Source of the DNA: Lithodes maja
Taxonomy: Eukaryota > Arthropoda > Malacostraca > Decapoda > Lithodidae
DNA: 64,000 nucleotides
Assembly (NCBI GenBank): GCA_037953745.1
Contig: JBAKBP010007931.1
Span: forward strand, 31,398-95,397
Reading direction: 5' to 3'
Shown: in pieces, positions 9,757 to 20,129 of the stretch
How the letters are laid out: each line of letters starts with the position of its first letter
How positions within the stretch are numbered: the first letter of the stretch is position 1
Made by a program: the position numbers and the translations under genes
The notes under the pieces: model-generated
Database searches by the model: none
What the model was told of the DNA's origin: nothing
The model's input: the letters and a program-made list of their open reading frames with translations, nothing else

Positions 9757-11988
9757 ACAATGAACGGAGGAAGGAAAAACACAGATAAAACAAAAAGGTC
9801 CATGTGCCTAAAGGCATCCTCCATTCATAAAATGTTTGTAACAACTGGATTTAAATTTTGTAGATTGTAAGTTTGTGGAAAGCAATTCGAGGGAAGTGAA
9901 TTCCAAAGAGTAGTAGCTCTGGGGATAAATGAATTCTGATAAGCAGAAGTTCTGCATTGTGGAGGAGAAAGTGTAAATTCATGGGCGCTCTCAGCTGCCC
10001 TAGTTATACGGGGAAAGATGTGGAGAGGAGGCACAATTGAAGCAAGTTCCTCGGAACAATTGCTGTGAAAATATCTGTAAAATAATGCAAGGGATGCAAC
10101 GTTTCTTCGTATGGATAATGTAGGAAGGTCCTGTGTGATTGCAGGGTTATTGATTAATCTAATAGCTTTATTTTGAATTTTGTCCAACTGCCTCAATGCA
10201 ACCACTCCACTTCCACCCCACAGATGTGAACAGTAATCCATCTGAGAACACACATGACTTTTATATATTACGGCCAACTGCTCGTCAGTGAAGAATTCTC
10301 GAACTCTGTACAGGAGTCCCAGTTTTTTAGAGGCATTATTCTTAGCAATGCTTCTAACATAATGTGTCCAGCTCAAGTTAGTAGTTAATGTTACACCGAG
10401 AATGTCAATACTAGGGGAAGTGGGAATATTTACATCATTAAAAAATATATGGGAGTCAGTGAGATTCTGTCGGTTAGAAAATTGGATATACTTGGTTTTC
10501 TGTACATTAAAGGAAACTAGATTCTTTTGTCCCCATTCGTTAATTCTAGAAAGGTCCTGGTTCAGAGAAATTGCAGTGTTTATTTTTGAATTTATAAGAT
10601 CGGGTTGGGTGAAAGAATTGGTAAATGTGAAGGAACTGTGGAGTGTTGAGTCATCTGCGTAGGAATGTATTGGATTATGAGTGGTAGATATGAGATCATT
10701 GATATGAATGAGGAACAGAGTTGGGGCCAAAACTGATCCCTGGGGAACACCAGCATTTATTGAGTGAAATTGAGAATAAAGGCCATCTACCATTACACAT
10801 ATTTTTCTGTTATGAAGATAAGAAGAAATTAGTGGAACTAATGATGCAAGGCCGTAGTGTGACATCTTCGACAATAAGGATTGATGCCAGACTCTAGCAA
10901 ATGCCTTTGATATATCCAGTGCTATTGTATGTGTTTCACCATGTTGGTCTGTAGCTTGGTTGATTTGATGCGTAAGAAGGCAAAGAATGTCTGCAGTTGA
11001 TCGACATCGTCTAAAACCATATTGCCTATCACTGATTAATTTATTATTCTCAAGATGCTTAATTATGTGATTATTTAATATAATTTCAAAGACTTTACCA
11101 AGAGTGGAAGTTATAGCTATTGGTCTGTAGTTTGATGGATCTGAAGAGGCACCTTTTTTAGGAACTGGATGGATGTTTGCTTCTTTCCAGGGTACTGGGA
11201 AGCATGAGGTATGAGTACACAGACGGAAACATTTTTCCAGTACAGGAGCGAGCACCAAGGAGCAATTTTTAAGTACTATTGGAGGAATTTCATCTGGACC
11301 AGGAGCCTTATCTACTGAGAGATTCTTCAAAATAGTTTTGACATGTCTGGTGTGGATCTTAAGTGAGGGAATTTCAGGCGAATTAAAATTAAATACAGGG
11401 ACATCTTGATTTATTTCATCTAAGGTTGAGTTGGTGGAGAAAATATCCGCAAGAAGGTTAGCTTTACCTCGTGGGTCACTTACAAGATTGCCAGTCAGAG
11501 ATGTTAATGGTGGAATGGATGAAGCAATAGTGAAATTGGATTTGAATGAGTTAAGAGTAGACCACAATATTTTGTTATCATTTGGATTATTTAGAAGTTT
11601 ATTTGCCTGCTTGTGGAGAAAGTTTGATTTAGTTAGGTTTAATACAGTTTTGGCATGATTTCTGATGTTTCTAAAGTAATTAAAGGCTTCATGTGTTTTT
11701 GATTTTGTGTATGCATTGTAGGCTATTGCTTTTTGTTCAGTTACTCTAGCACAATTATTATGGTCAAACCATTTAGGTGAATTAGATCTTTTATTGTACT
11801 TTTGATGAGGAATAAAATTTCCATTCCAATTTTTACAAAATCTTGTATGTGGCTCAAGGTGGAGTGTGCATCATTAGAAAAGAAAGAGGTCCAGGGAATA
11901 TCAATAAAGAAACCTTGAAGACCCTCCCAGTCTGCCCTATCATAATGCCATTTAGTCACCAAAACAGGTTCAGAGTGGGAAGGTGTGG
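9724..11988 (-). mobile_element. LINE family A, copy 1 (5'-truncated)
   Basis: A minus-strand non-LTR element with a 27-nt poly(T) (9724-9750), i.e. a 3' poly(A) tail on its own strand. A 3' UTR hairpin (TGCC-TTTA-GGCA, 9808-9819) follows, then RT sequence up to a 5' truncation at 11988. It is nearly identical to the copy at 58204-61079. It is flanked by the 123-bp duplication. Confidence 0.92.
9825..11740 (-). pseudogene. LINE family A reverse transcriptase (frameshifted)
   Basis: The frame 11567-9825 (580 codons) encodes the linker and RT: SVDKAPGPDEIPPIVL, NYRPIAITSTLGKVFE, QYGFRRCRSTADIL, TIALDISKAFARVWH (usual DRVWH altered), AGVPQGSVLAPTLF and SYADDSTLHSS with the catalytic YADD. Family-typical C-terminal sequence follows. 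Upstream, positions 11741-11988 continue the protein in another frame, so at least one frameshift separates them. The last residues are out of frame relative to the 58-kb copy. The endonuclease is absent. Inactive. Confidence 0.88.
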
Positions 11989-11999
11989 TCAAGACGGAC

Positions 12000-12122
12000 C
12001 AAGACGGACAACGCGCTCAGTTTGCCCCACGTGTGTCAGATCTCTACAAGGCTACTCTCTACTATACTCCAACTCAAACTAAGTGCTTCTTGTTTACTTA
12101 TGGGTTTCATGAATATTGCACA
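12000..12122. repeat. 123-bp direct duplication, right copy
   Basis: Right partner of 9601-9723, starting 12 bases after the LINE 5' end; a partial extra CAAGACGGAC unit lies at 11990-11999. Confidence 0.9.
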
Positions 12123-12851
12123 GGTTGTATAGGATATGTTATGTGTTCAATTTAACGTAAATACCTGAGATCTTTTGTTCTCACCTTAGTCTCTGTTACT
12201 TGTGTCGAGAGTACACACAAACTCTATCCTTGGATTGATATATATCTATACTGCGTAATATATATTAATATATTGCCTCCAAGGTTTATATATATATATA
12301 AATATTCGTTCGGCAATAATACCCGCACTTACACGTAAATGATGTGAACACCCCTGGCAGATCTTATACTAGATTGATAGGATTATCAGGGTACTTAAGT
12401 GGGTATAAATGTTCAAAAAGAGTGTTATATATTTTGTCTCTTAGCTAGACTCATATTATTTATGTTTCCTGGCTTCATAACCAGTTTAAAAATTTAATTC
12501 GAATTCATAGTAATTCTATTTTGTCTATATCGCGTTAATATTTCAATGTCGAGGATCAGTCTTACACACGAGAATAATATTTATTTTGCTCAGTTCCCTG
12601 AACTATTTTTCCTAGATCTAACTATATACGTTAGTAGAGAAATAAACCCTCTCATATAATAAATGACTCATTCATTATTTGCCATTCAGCTGATATTTTT
12701 ATTTATATATTCTAACTTACTTGAGACGGTGTGACCTCAGTATATTTGACCTACCTAGACTCGATACCTCGCGTTTATTTTTCCTCAGGATATCAGCTAT
12801 TATTCGAGACTAACAGCTCTGTCAACATTTATGCTATACTTATATATTCAT
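12123..12851. other. Unassigned AT-rich DNA
   Basis: AT-rich, with a short TA-rich stretch near 12240-12302. No coding or repeat family recognised. Confidence 0.4.
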
Positions 12852-13736
12852 CATATGTTTATTCAAATATGTGTAATGGTAGATGGCCTTTATTCTCAAT
12901 TTCACTCAACAAATGCTGGTGTTCCCCAGGGATCAGTTTTGGCCCCAACTCTGTTCCTCATTCATATCAATGATCTCATATCTACCACTCATAATCCAAT
13001 ACATTCCTACGCAGATGACTCAACACTCCACAGTTCCTTCACATTTACCAATTCTTTCACCAAACCCGATCTTATAAATTCAAAAATAAACACTGCAATT
13101 TCTCTGAACCAGGACCTTTCTAGAATTAATGAATGGGTACAAAAGAATCTAGTTTCCTTTAATGCACAGAAAACCAAGTACATTCAATTTTCTAACCGAC
13201 AGAATCTCACTGACTCCCATATATTTTTTAATGGTGTAAATATTCCCACTTCCCCTAGTATTGACATTCTCGGTGTAACATTAACTACTAACTTGAGCTG
13301 GACACATTATGTTAGAAGCATTGCTAAGAATGCCTCTAAAAAACTGGGACTCCTGTACAGAGTTCGAGAATTCTTCACTGACGAGCAGTTGGCCGTAATA
13401 TATAAAAGTCATGTGCGTTCTCAGATGGATTACTGTTCACCTCTGTGGAGTGGAAGTGGAGTGGTTGCATTGAGGCAGTTGGACAAAATTCAAAATAAAG
13501 CTATTAGATTAATCAATAACCCTGCAATCACACAGGACCTTCCTACATTATCCATACGAAGAAACGTTGCATCCCTTGCATTATTCTACAGATATTTTCA
13601 CAGCAATTGTTCCGAGGAACTTGCTTCAATTGTGTCGCCTCTCCACATCTTTCCCTGTAGAACTAGGGCAGCTGAGAGCGCCCATGAATTTACACTTTCT
13701 CCTCCACAATGCAGAACTTCTTCTTATCAAAATTAA
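12852..13736 (+). pseudogene. LINE family A reverse transcriptase, C-terminal part
   Basis: An open frame from the truncation point with AGVPQGSVLAPTLF, SYADDSTLHSS and the C-terminal region (LRQLDKIQNKAIRLI, IRRNVASLALFYRYF). A stop at 13734-13736 (TAA in place of the Ser/Phe codons of copy 3) ends it about 35 codons early, and the rest is in other frames. No N-terminal RT motifs or endonuclease. Confidence 0.87.
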
Positions 13737-13911
13737 TTTATCCCTAGAACTACTACTCTTTGGAATTCACTTTCCTCGAGTTGCTTTCCACAAACTTACA
13801 ATCTACAAAAGTTTTAATCCAGTTGTTACAAACATTTTATGAATGGAGGATGCCTTTAGGCACGTGGACCTTTTTGTTTTATCTGTGTTTTTCCTTCCTC
13901 CGTTCATTGTC

Positions 13912-13945
<34 letters not shown>
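12852..13945 (+). mobile_element. LINE family A, copy 2 (5'-truncated)
   Basis: A plus-strand copy in inverted orientation relative to copy 1, 0.9 kb away. It starts within RT (VMVDGLYSQFHS) and runs to a poly(A) of about 26 nt (13916-13942). No clear target duplication is seen. The RT portion is about 95% alike to copies 1 and 3. Confidence 0.9.
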
Positions 13946-13949
<4 letters not shown>

Positions 13950-14271
13950 TATTATTTTTATTATAAACTGATTTGAATTCCATCCATGCTTTAAGAATAT
14001 TATTATTCATTCTTGAAGTAGGTTCGATAGTATTTTATATAGACGCAACTCAACCAGCATTATTTATTTATCTATTCCCGTGCCCTGATGTAAAGTGAAA
14101 TAAAAACTTGTGAAACCCAACCGTGTATTCTGTATCATTGGTAGAGATTGAGGAGATTTATAATTGCATACTTGGAGTCTGTTGTGTTCCTACTGAGTGT
14201 TATAGTTCTAAAAAGCTTTTCTAAAGGAGAAAAGATAGGACTGACTTAATCGGGCAAGAATTATTGCCCGG
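13946..14271. other. Unassigned DNA ending in a 20-bp palindrome
   Basis: AT-rich with no frame. At 14252-14271 a near-perfect palindrome (CGGGCAA, 6-nt centre, TTGCCCG) abuts the 3' break of the CR1-like element. Confidence 0.45.
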
Positions 14272-15513
14272 CATAGCAGTTTGCTTTCTCATTTCGGTTT
14301 CCGATATGGAGTACTTTACAGATATCCGCATTGAAACACATTTGCCAGTATTTGAGCCCAATATGACAACTTATCTAGATTATAATGCATGTCTTCAACA
14401 TGTTCATTTGAGAGTACGCTATTTGCAATTTTTGTATCGTCATCAAACTTTGAGATTGTACAGGTGAGACCCTCATCTATGTTGTTGATGTAAACTAGGA
14501 AGAGAACTGGCCCCAGTGCCGATCCTTGGTGTACCCCTCTACTTACATTGATCCATTTGGATGCTTTACTGTTTATGACTACTCTTTGTTTTCTGTCACT
14601 GAGCCAATTTTCTATCCATTTTAACACACCGTCTTGTATTCCATGCGCTTTTAGTTTTATAAATAAATGTTTGTGGGGATCTTTGTCAAAGACCTTTTAA
14701 AAATCATGGTGTATATATATGTACAGCTTTACTCTCATCATATAGATTGAGGATATCGTGAAAGAAGTCTAAGAGGTTTGTTAAGCAGGAGCGTTTATTA
14801 AGAACACCATGTTGAGTATCTTTATGTATATTGTTTTCCTCTAAGTGATTTACGAGTTTGTCTCTTATAAGTGTTTCTAGCATTTTACATACAACTGAAG
14901 TTAAGCTAATTAGACGATAGTTACTAGGTAAGGATTTGCTCCCTTTTTTTTTATATCGGTGTTACATTAGCAAGCTTCAACTGATCAGGCATAGTCCCAG
15001 ACTGTAAGGATTTATTGAATAGCAATGTCAGTGGTTTGGAGAGCTCATACCTAGCTTCCTTTGGAAATCTAGGCGAGATTGTATCAGGTCCATGCAATGT
15101 ATTTACCTTGAGTTTATCTAAACATTTCAAAACTTCTCTCTCTGTAATGATGATACTGCTTAGAATGTCAGAATTATCTATCTGAACCGGTGATGCTGTA
15201 GGGATATTACTAAGGTCTTCTGTTGTAAAAACTGATGCAAAAAAGGTGTTAAGAGCGTTACTCATTTTTGCTTCATCTTTAGTGTAATCTCCTTTCTCAT
15301 CGACTAGCGGTCCAATAGTTGAAGTCACTACTTTCTTCTTCCTGATGTAACTATAAAATGATTTCGGGTTTGTCTTACTTTGATTTGCAACATGTAATTC
15401 TAGCGTGATTTTACGTTGGTTTATTAACTGTTTGGCTTTGCGTCGTAGATCTACAAATATAACTTTATTTTCTTGGGTGTCAGAGATTTTTAATTCATCA
15501 TGAGCATTCTTTT
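14272..15513 (-). pseudogene. CR1-like LINE RT domain, N-terminal and central part
   Basis: On the minus strand from 15513: a basic linker (DLRRKAKQLINQRKITLEL), then TSTIGPLVDEKGDYTKDE, LNTFFASVFT, and LHGPDTISPRFPKE. A frame break follows near 14950. Further on are LKWIENWLSDRKQRVVIN, GVHQGSALGPVLFLVYINNI and ISKFDDDTKIANS. The catalytic FADD reads FDDD and GVPQGS reads GVHQGS, and a frameshift near 14330 ends similarity to the copy at 436-1338. Inactive. Confidence 0.85.
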
Positions 15514-16072
15514 TAGCAGGTCAGGTCAGGTATTCCTGCTGTCAGTAACATGTAATCTGATACTACCTGTTTCATGGTCGGATTGTCGGCGACTAAACCG
15601 GCTCCCCCTCCGGGTCCTCACTTGGAGGGTGGGTGGCTAGACACCCTGCAGGACTAAAAGCAATACCTGTCAAAGGGCGGATGAACTACTGAATATATTA
15701 GTCAACGGCCATTTAGCAAACTTATGGTATTTTACCATGATGGATGTTTAGGATGCTGCCATAGCCTGCACAAAGGTCTTCCATTGTCCGTTTTCATCCA
15801 TCCCTGCTGTTTGGTGCTATACAACAACTTTCCTTCCTTTTCCTGCAATCTCCTGTTTTTTTCCCCACGGTGGTTAGCAGGCCAATGAGGAAGACTTTTG
15901 AGTCTGGTGGATTTTCAGGAGATTTGGCATTCTTTTTCTGTTTCTAGTCTTTTCTAAACAAATAAAATCCACCGCTACTGCTCCCCCCTGGATATGGTGT
16001 CTTTGGGGCTTGTTTTATACCTTACCCAGATGTGATGGCTCCGTCTGGGTCGACCTGTTTATATCCATCTTT

Positions 16073-18949
16073 ATGTATTTGTATATGGATTGCTTTCAAC
16101 TTTTTCTGTTTTTGTTTCTACTTTTGTCCGGTGATATAGAAGTTAATCCCGGTCCTCACAGACAACTTGCTACAAGTTGTCGTGTATTTTATTCCAATAT
16201 TCGTGGTCTCTATAAGAACATCAAGGATCTTACATTGGCATCTGTTGATTATGATATTGTCTATTGTTCTGAAACCCTTGTCTCTGGTTATAGAGATTAT
16301 TCTGAACTTCTTATACCTAACTTCGGTAAACCAGTTCTTATTCGGCGTGATTCTATTCCTCGTGCTCGTGGAATGAGCTTGTATATTAGATCTGGATATA
16401 ATGCTCAGCACTTAACTAAGCATATTTGTAAATGCCATGAGATGCAGTTAGTTAAAGTTTCCAGCAAGTATCATAATCATTACATTTTTAGCCTGTACAG
16501 AAATCCTGATGTTAACAATGACATATATGACTGCCTTTTAACAGCCATGGCTTCAATACAGTCTGTAGATGTCAAATCATCTTTTATTTTTGTTGGTGAT
16601 GTCAATGCGCATCATCAAGAGTGGTTGAACTCGGTCTCTCCAACTAATAGAAATGGTCATGCTGCATTGGATTTTGCAAACTTATCTGGTTGTGAACAGC
16701 TAATCCAAGGACCTACTCATATGTCTGGAAATTGTCTTGATCTAGTACTAACAGACATTCCTGGCGTTGTAGAAACCTCCGTTCTTGTACCTGTTGGCAC
16801 TTCCGACCACAATGCCATCATGTGTAAAATTAATCTTGATTTTTCTGTTCCTGATATTACTCTCTCACGTAAAGTCTACCTTAAATCCCGGGTTAACTGG
16901 GACAACGTTTGTAATGATGTTTGTAATATTGAGTGGAATCATATACTAAGATCTCATGACCCGGTTTCAGCTCTCAACAATTCCCTTCTTGGTATCCTTC
17001 GCAAAAGAGTTCCATCAAAGACAATTAAGTCTCGTATCAGGGATAAAGCATGGTTTAATGATGACTGCAAGCGTGCATTTGATGACAAACAGGCTGCATA
17101 TCGTCTATGGAGGCGTAATCAAACTCCCTTGCATTGGGAAAATTATGTTTTTAAAAGGGCAGCTGCGCAGAGAGTTTATGATGGTGCTGAGAGGGATTAT
17201 AACTCCCATCTTCAGGATGTTCTGGCAGGAGCTACACAGCCTCATAAATGGTGGTCCGCTTTGAAATCCTCTTTATTTGGAATAGATTCCTCCATGCCTC
17301 CTCTTTGTGATTCTGATGGCTCCATCTCTTTATATCCTTTATTGAAGGCCAATATTCTATCTAATATTTTTATTAATAAGCAGAGTAATCAGGAATTGTC
17401 TTTGCCATTGACATGTTTCCCTAGACCCAACCTCAATTCAATGGCATTCAAATCAGCTGAACTGAAAAGGTACTTGCTGGATCTTGATACCTATGGTGGC
17501 ACAGACCCGGATGGGTTTTTCCCTCTCTTTTTTAAAAAGGTTGCAGTGGTCTTGGCACCTAAATTGGCAGTGGTGTTTAGGTTGCTTTTGAAATCAGGTA
17601 GTTTTCCTCTTTGCTGGCGTAAGGCTATTATCACTCCTATTCCAAAGGGAAATACTGCCTCATCATCTCCTAATGACTATCGCCCTATCTCCATTACACC
17701 TATCCTATCCAAGCTCTATGAGAGGCTTTTGTCCAGACGCCTTTCCTCTTATTGTAATAGTCATAATTTGATACCAAACTCACAGATTGGTTTTCGTAAG
17801 GGACTGGGTACATGTGATGCACTTCTGACACTCACCCATGACTTGCAATCTTCATTGGACCAGGGACATGAGTCTCGCGTCGTGGCTATTGACTTTAGTT
17901 CTGCTTTTGATTTAGTCAACCATAAAGCACTTCTGTTTAAGTTACAGCTCATTGGTATTGGTGGCAATTTTTTAAGGATCTTTGAAGATTTTTTGACGAA
18001 AAGATCTCAGTCTGTGGTCATTGATGGGTGTCATTCCCCTTCTGTTACTGTTGTTTCTGGTGTTCCACAAGGCAGTGTCCTTGGGCCTTTGCTTTTTATT
18101 ATTTTTACTGCTGACCTGTGTTCCGAGCTTGAAAATAAACTAATCTCCTATGCTGATGATACAACTTTATATGCGTCAATTGCATCACCAATAGATCGAC
18201 ACGTAATTGCTACTGCTCTGAATAGGGATTTAGCCAAAATTACATCATGGTGTGAACTTTGGGGCATGAAACTTAATGCTAGTAAAACACACTCCATTAT
18301 CATCAGCAGATCTCGTACCTTGGATCCTCCCCATCCTTATCTACAAGTTTCTGGCGAGCAAATTGAGAATGTGGATACTCTGCGTTTGTTAGGAGTTACT
18401 CTTGATCCCAAACTTACTTTTGAAAAGCATATTCGTTCTTTCTCCTCTTCCATTTCCCAAAAAATTGGTCTGCTTCGCAAGGTTTATAAAACATTTGCTT
18501 GTGACGCCACAGTTATCAAGTCTTTTTATGCTTTTATTTTGCCACATTTCGAGTACTGCTCACCTGTCTGGTTGTCAGCAGCTGACTGCCATCTCAAGTT
18601 GCTTGACAGGTCGCTAAATTCCATCAGTTTTATTTTACCTAATTTGTCTCTTGATCTGTGTCATCGACGTAAAGTTGGTGCCCTTAGTCTTTTATTTAAA
18701 GTTTTTAACAACCCTCAGCATCCCTTACATGGGGTTCTGCCTGGGCCCTATGTCCGGGCTCGTGCAACTAGATTCACAAGCAATCTTAATTATCTTGCCA
18801 TGAGCCGTGTTAATTTTTCTACTACACAGTTTTCACGGTGTTTTGTGCCGGCCATGGTTGACTTGTGGAATAAGTTGCCAAATGAGCTAGTCAATTCAGC
18901 TAATATCTCCATCTTTAAGTCTAGAGTTAATGCTTTTTTGCAGCATTAA
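16073..18949 (+). CDS. LINE ORF: 2A leader, APE endonuclease, reverse transcriptase
   Basis: The frame is open from 16010, but the first ATG is at 16073, giving 958 residues. Residues 1-19 are hydrophobic (FQLFLFLFLLLSG), like a signal peptide, and run straight into GDIEVNPGP (20-28), a 2A ribosome-skipping consensus. An APE-type endonuclease follows: FYSNIRGLYKN, CSETLVSG, FVGDVNAHHQEWL (about 174) and GTSDHNAIM (about 243). The RT has DYRPISITPILSKLYE, IGFRKGLGTCDALL, AIDFSSAFDLVNH (about 604), GVPQGSVLGPLLF (about 662) and SYADDTTLYA (about 693). The C-terminal PHFEYCSPVW and VDLWNKLP blocks are present. All catalytic motifs look intact. The clade (CR1/L2 or Jockey group) cannot be fixed by eye. 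Confidence 0.93.
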   Translation: MYLYMDCFQLFLFLFLLLSGDIEVNPGPHRQLATSCRVFYSNIRGLYKNIKDLTLASVDYDIVYCSETLVSGYRDYSELLIPNFGKPVLIRRDSIPRARGMSLYIRSGYNAQHLTKHICKCHEMQLVKVSSKYHNHYIFSLYRNPDVNNDIYDCLLTAMASIQSVDVKSSFIFVGDVNAHHQEWLNSVSPTNRNGHAALDFANLSGCEQLIQGPTHMSGNCLDLVLTDIPGVVETSVLVPVGTSDHNAIMCKINLDFSVPDITLSRKVYLKSRVNWDNVCNDVCNIEWNHILRSHDPVSALNNSLLGILRKRVPSKTIKSRIRDKAWFNDDCKRAFDDKQAAYRLWRRNQTPLHWENYVFKRAAAQRVYDGAERDYNSHLQDVLAGATQPHKWWSALKSSLFGIDSSMPPLCDSDGSISLYPLLKANILSNIFINKQSNQELSLPLTCFPRPNLNSMAFKSAELKRYLLDLDTYGGTDPDGFFPLFFKKVAVVLAPKLAVVFRLLLKSGSFPLCWRKAIITPIPKGNTASSSPNDYRPISITPILSKLYERLLSRRLSSYCNSHNLIPNSQIGFRKGLGTCDALLTLTHDLQSSLDQGHESRVVAIDFSSAFDLVNHKALLFKLQLIGIGGNFLRIFEDFLTKRSQSVVIDGCHSPSVTVVSGVPQGSVLGPLLFIIFTADLCSELENKLISYADDTTLYASIASPIDRHVIATALNRDLAKITSWCELWGMKLNASKTHSIIISRSRTLDPPHPYLQVSGEQIENVDTLRLLGVTLDPKLTFEKHIRSFSSSISQKIGLLRKVYKTFACDATVIKSFYAFILPHFEYCSPVWLSAADCHLKLLDRSLNSISFILPNLSLDLCHRRKVGALSLLFKVFNNPQHPLHGVLPGPYVRARATRFTSNLNYLAMSRVNFSTTQFSRCFVPAMVDLWNKLPNELVNSANISIFKSRVNAFLQH
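16130..16156 (+). other. 2A-type ribosome-skipping motif
   Basis: Codes for GDIEVNPGP, fitting D-(V/I)-E-x-N-P-G-P. In known 2A peptides the ribosome skips the Gly-Pro bond. Here that would release an upstream 27-residue hydrophobic leader and start the downstream protein at Pro28. The motif directly follows a signal-like segment, an arrangement reported for other LINEs. Confidence 0.85.
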
Positions 18950-19211
18950 TTCTAATTTTTAAACTTATTTTATTCTATTTTATTGTATTATATTTAAGCT
19001 TGATATCCTCCACTGCATAATATGTTATCTGTGTTTAATATGTGTATATGTACAGTACAGTATACAGTGTATGTTTTTATTTTTTCCTAAGTTGCCATAG
19101 TCTCTCTCCAGTGCCTCCGGGTGTTTTGTGTGGATTGATCTTGATGGTGTTTCTGCACCCTGGTTGGAGACTTCGGCATCTCATATAATAATAATAATAA
19201 TAATAATAGCA

Positions 19212-20108
19212 AAGAGACAATCCGCAATGTCTTTATTTCCCCACTTAGGCCTATTATTATGTATGCATCTTCGTTTTGTTAATGGTATACACTCATGTAC
19301 TGCATTTGAATATGTTGAGGTGAAAAATATCCATGATTGGTTTAGATCATCATTGTTAATCATAGAACTCCAGTCGATTTCCTCGAGTATTGCTCTAATT
19401 TATGGAAGTTTGTTCTCTTGAAATTTGGGACCTTCTCTTTGCTGGTATTGAGTTCATTGCAATTGAATTTTAAATGGAAAGTGATCGTACGATGGTCACT
19501 ATTACTGAATTCATCACCAACATTCAAATTTCTATTAATTCTTCTTTTGTTGCAAGTTGAAGGTCAAGAACGTTTTTACCACGGGTCGGCGATCGAACAA
19601 ATTGATAGAGCGAACTCTCTTGCAAGTTAGCATGCAAGTCGTGTCCAGAGTGTGAAGTAAGAGTATCACCCCACTTGGCCTCAGGTAAATTAAAGTCGCC
19701 TAAAATGACAGTATCGTGAGTTACTTACATCTGCAATTTGGTTGAAAATGTTTCGATCAGTTTGCACTGATTGAGCTGGAGGTCTGTATATTAATGCAAA
19801 TATTATTTTTGTACCTTATTATTTATTAGCACAAAGGATGTGTCGACATTCACAATTTGGGGTTTTGACAAGAGGATCGGGTTAAGGCTTTCTTTGATAA
19901 ACAATAAAACACCACCTCCATTTATATTAATTCGGCTTTTCTCAAACATTATATAACCTGGAAGTGAATACTCTGCAAAAAAGTCCCTGTCTTCTGTACT
20001 GAGCCAAGATTCTGTTATGCCAATTACGTCATAATTTTCTGTAAACACTAGTGCCTCTAAATCTGACAAATTATTGCATATGCTATGAGCGTTTGCATAG
20101 AAAACCAT
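19212..20108 (-). pseudogene. CR1-like LINE endonuclease domain
   Basis: The frame 20108-19803 begins with ATG and encodes the APE endonuclease N-terminus: ANAHSICNNLSDLEALV, DVIGITESWLS, and NGGGVLLFIKESL. Downstream pieces in shifted frames include the GDFNLPEAKWG block (about 19672-19704) and, at 19363-19212, the linker (LNQSWIFFTSTY, CIPLTKRRCI). Several frameshifts and stops are present. It ends at the TAGCA junction. Confidence 0.85.
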
Positions 20109-20129
20109 TAAAGTTGTGGTTTTTAAAAC

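Larger units (their letters stand above)
15519..19206 (+). mobile_element. LINE with 2A motif, apparently full-length
   Basis: A plus-strand insertion of 3.7 kb bounded by TAGCA. The 5' end begins GGTCAGGTCAGG and a 5' UTR of about 550 bp precedes one long ORF. A 234-bp 3' UTR ends in a (TAA)n tail of about 23 bp. No stops or frameshifts are seen in the ORF. A complete 5' region, intact ORF and clean target duplication make this the best candidate in the window for a competent element. There is no separate ORF1. Confidence 0.9.

Noticed and set aside
16130..16156. 2A motif as evidence of an integrated RNA virus
   Set aside because: It lies in frame with an APE endonuclease and RT inside a LINE with a target duplication; 2A motifs are known in LINEs.
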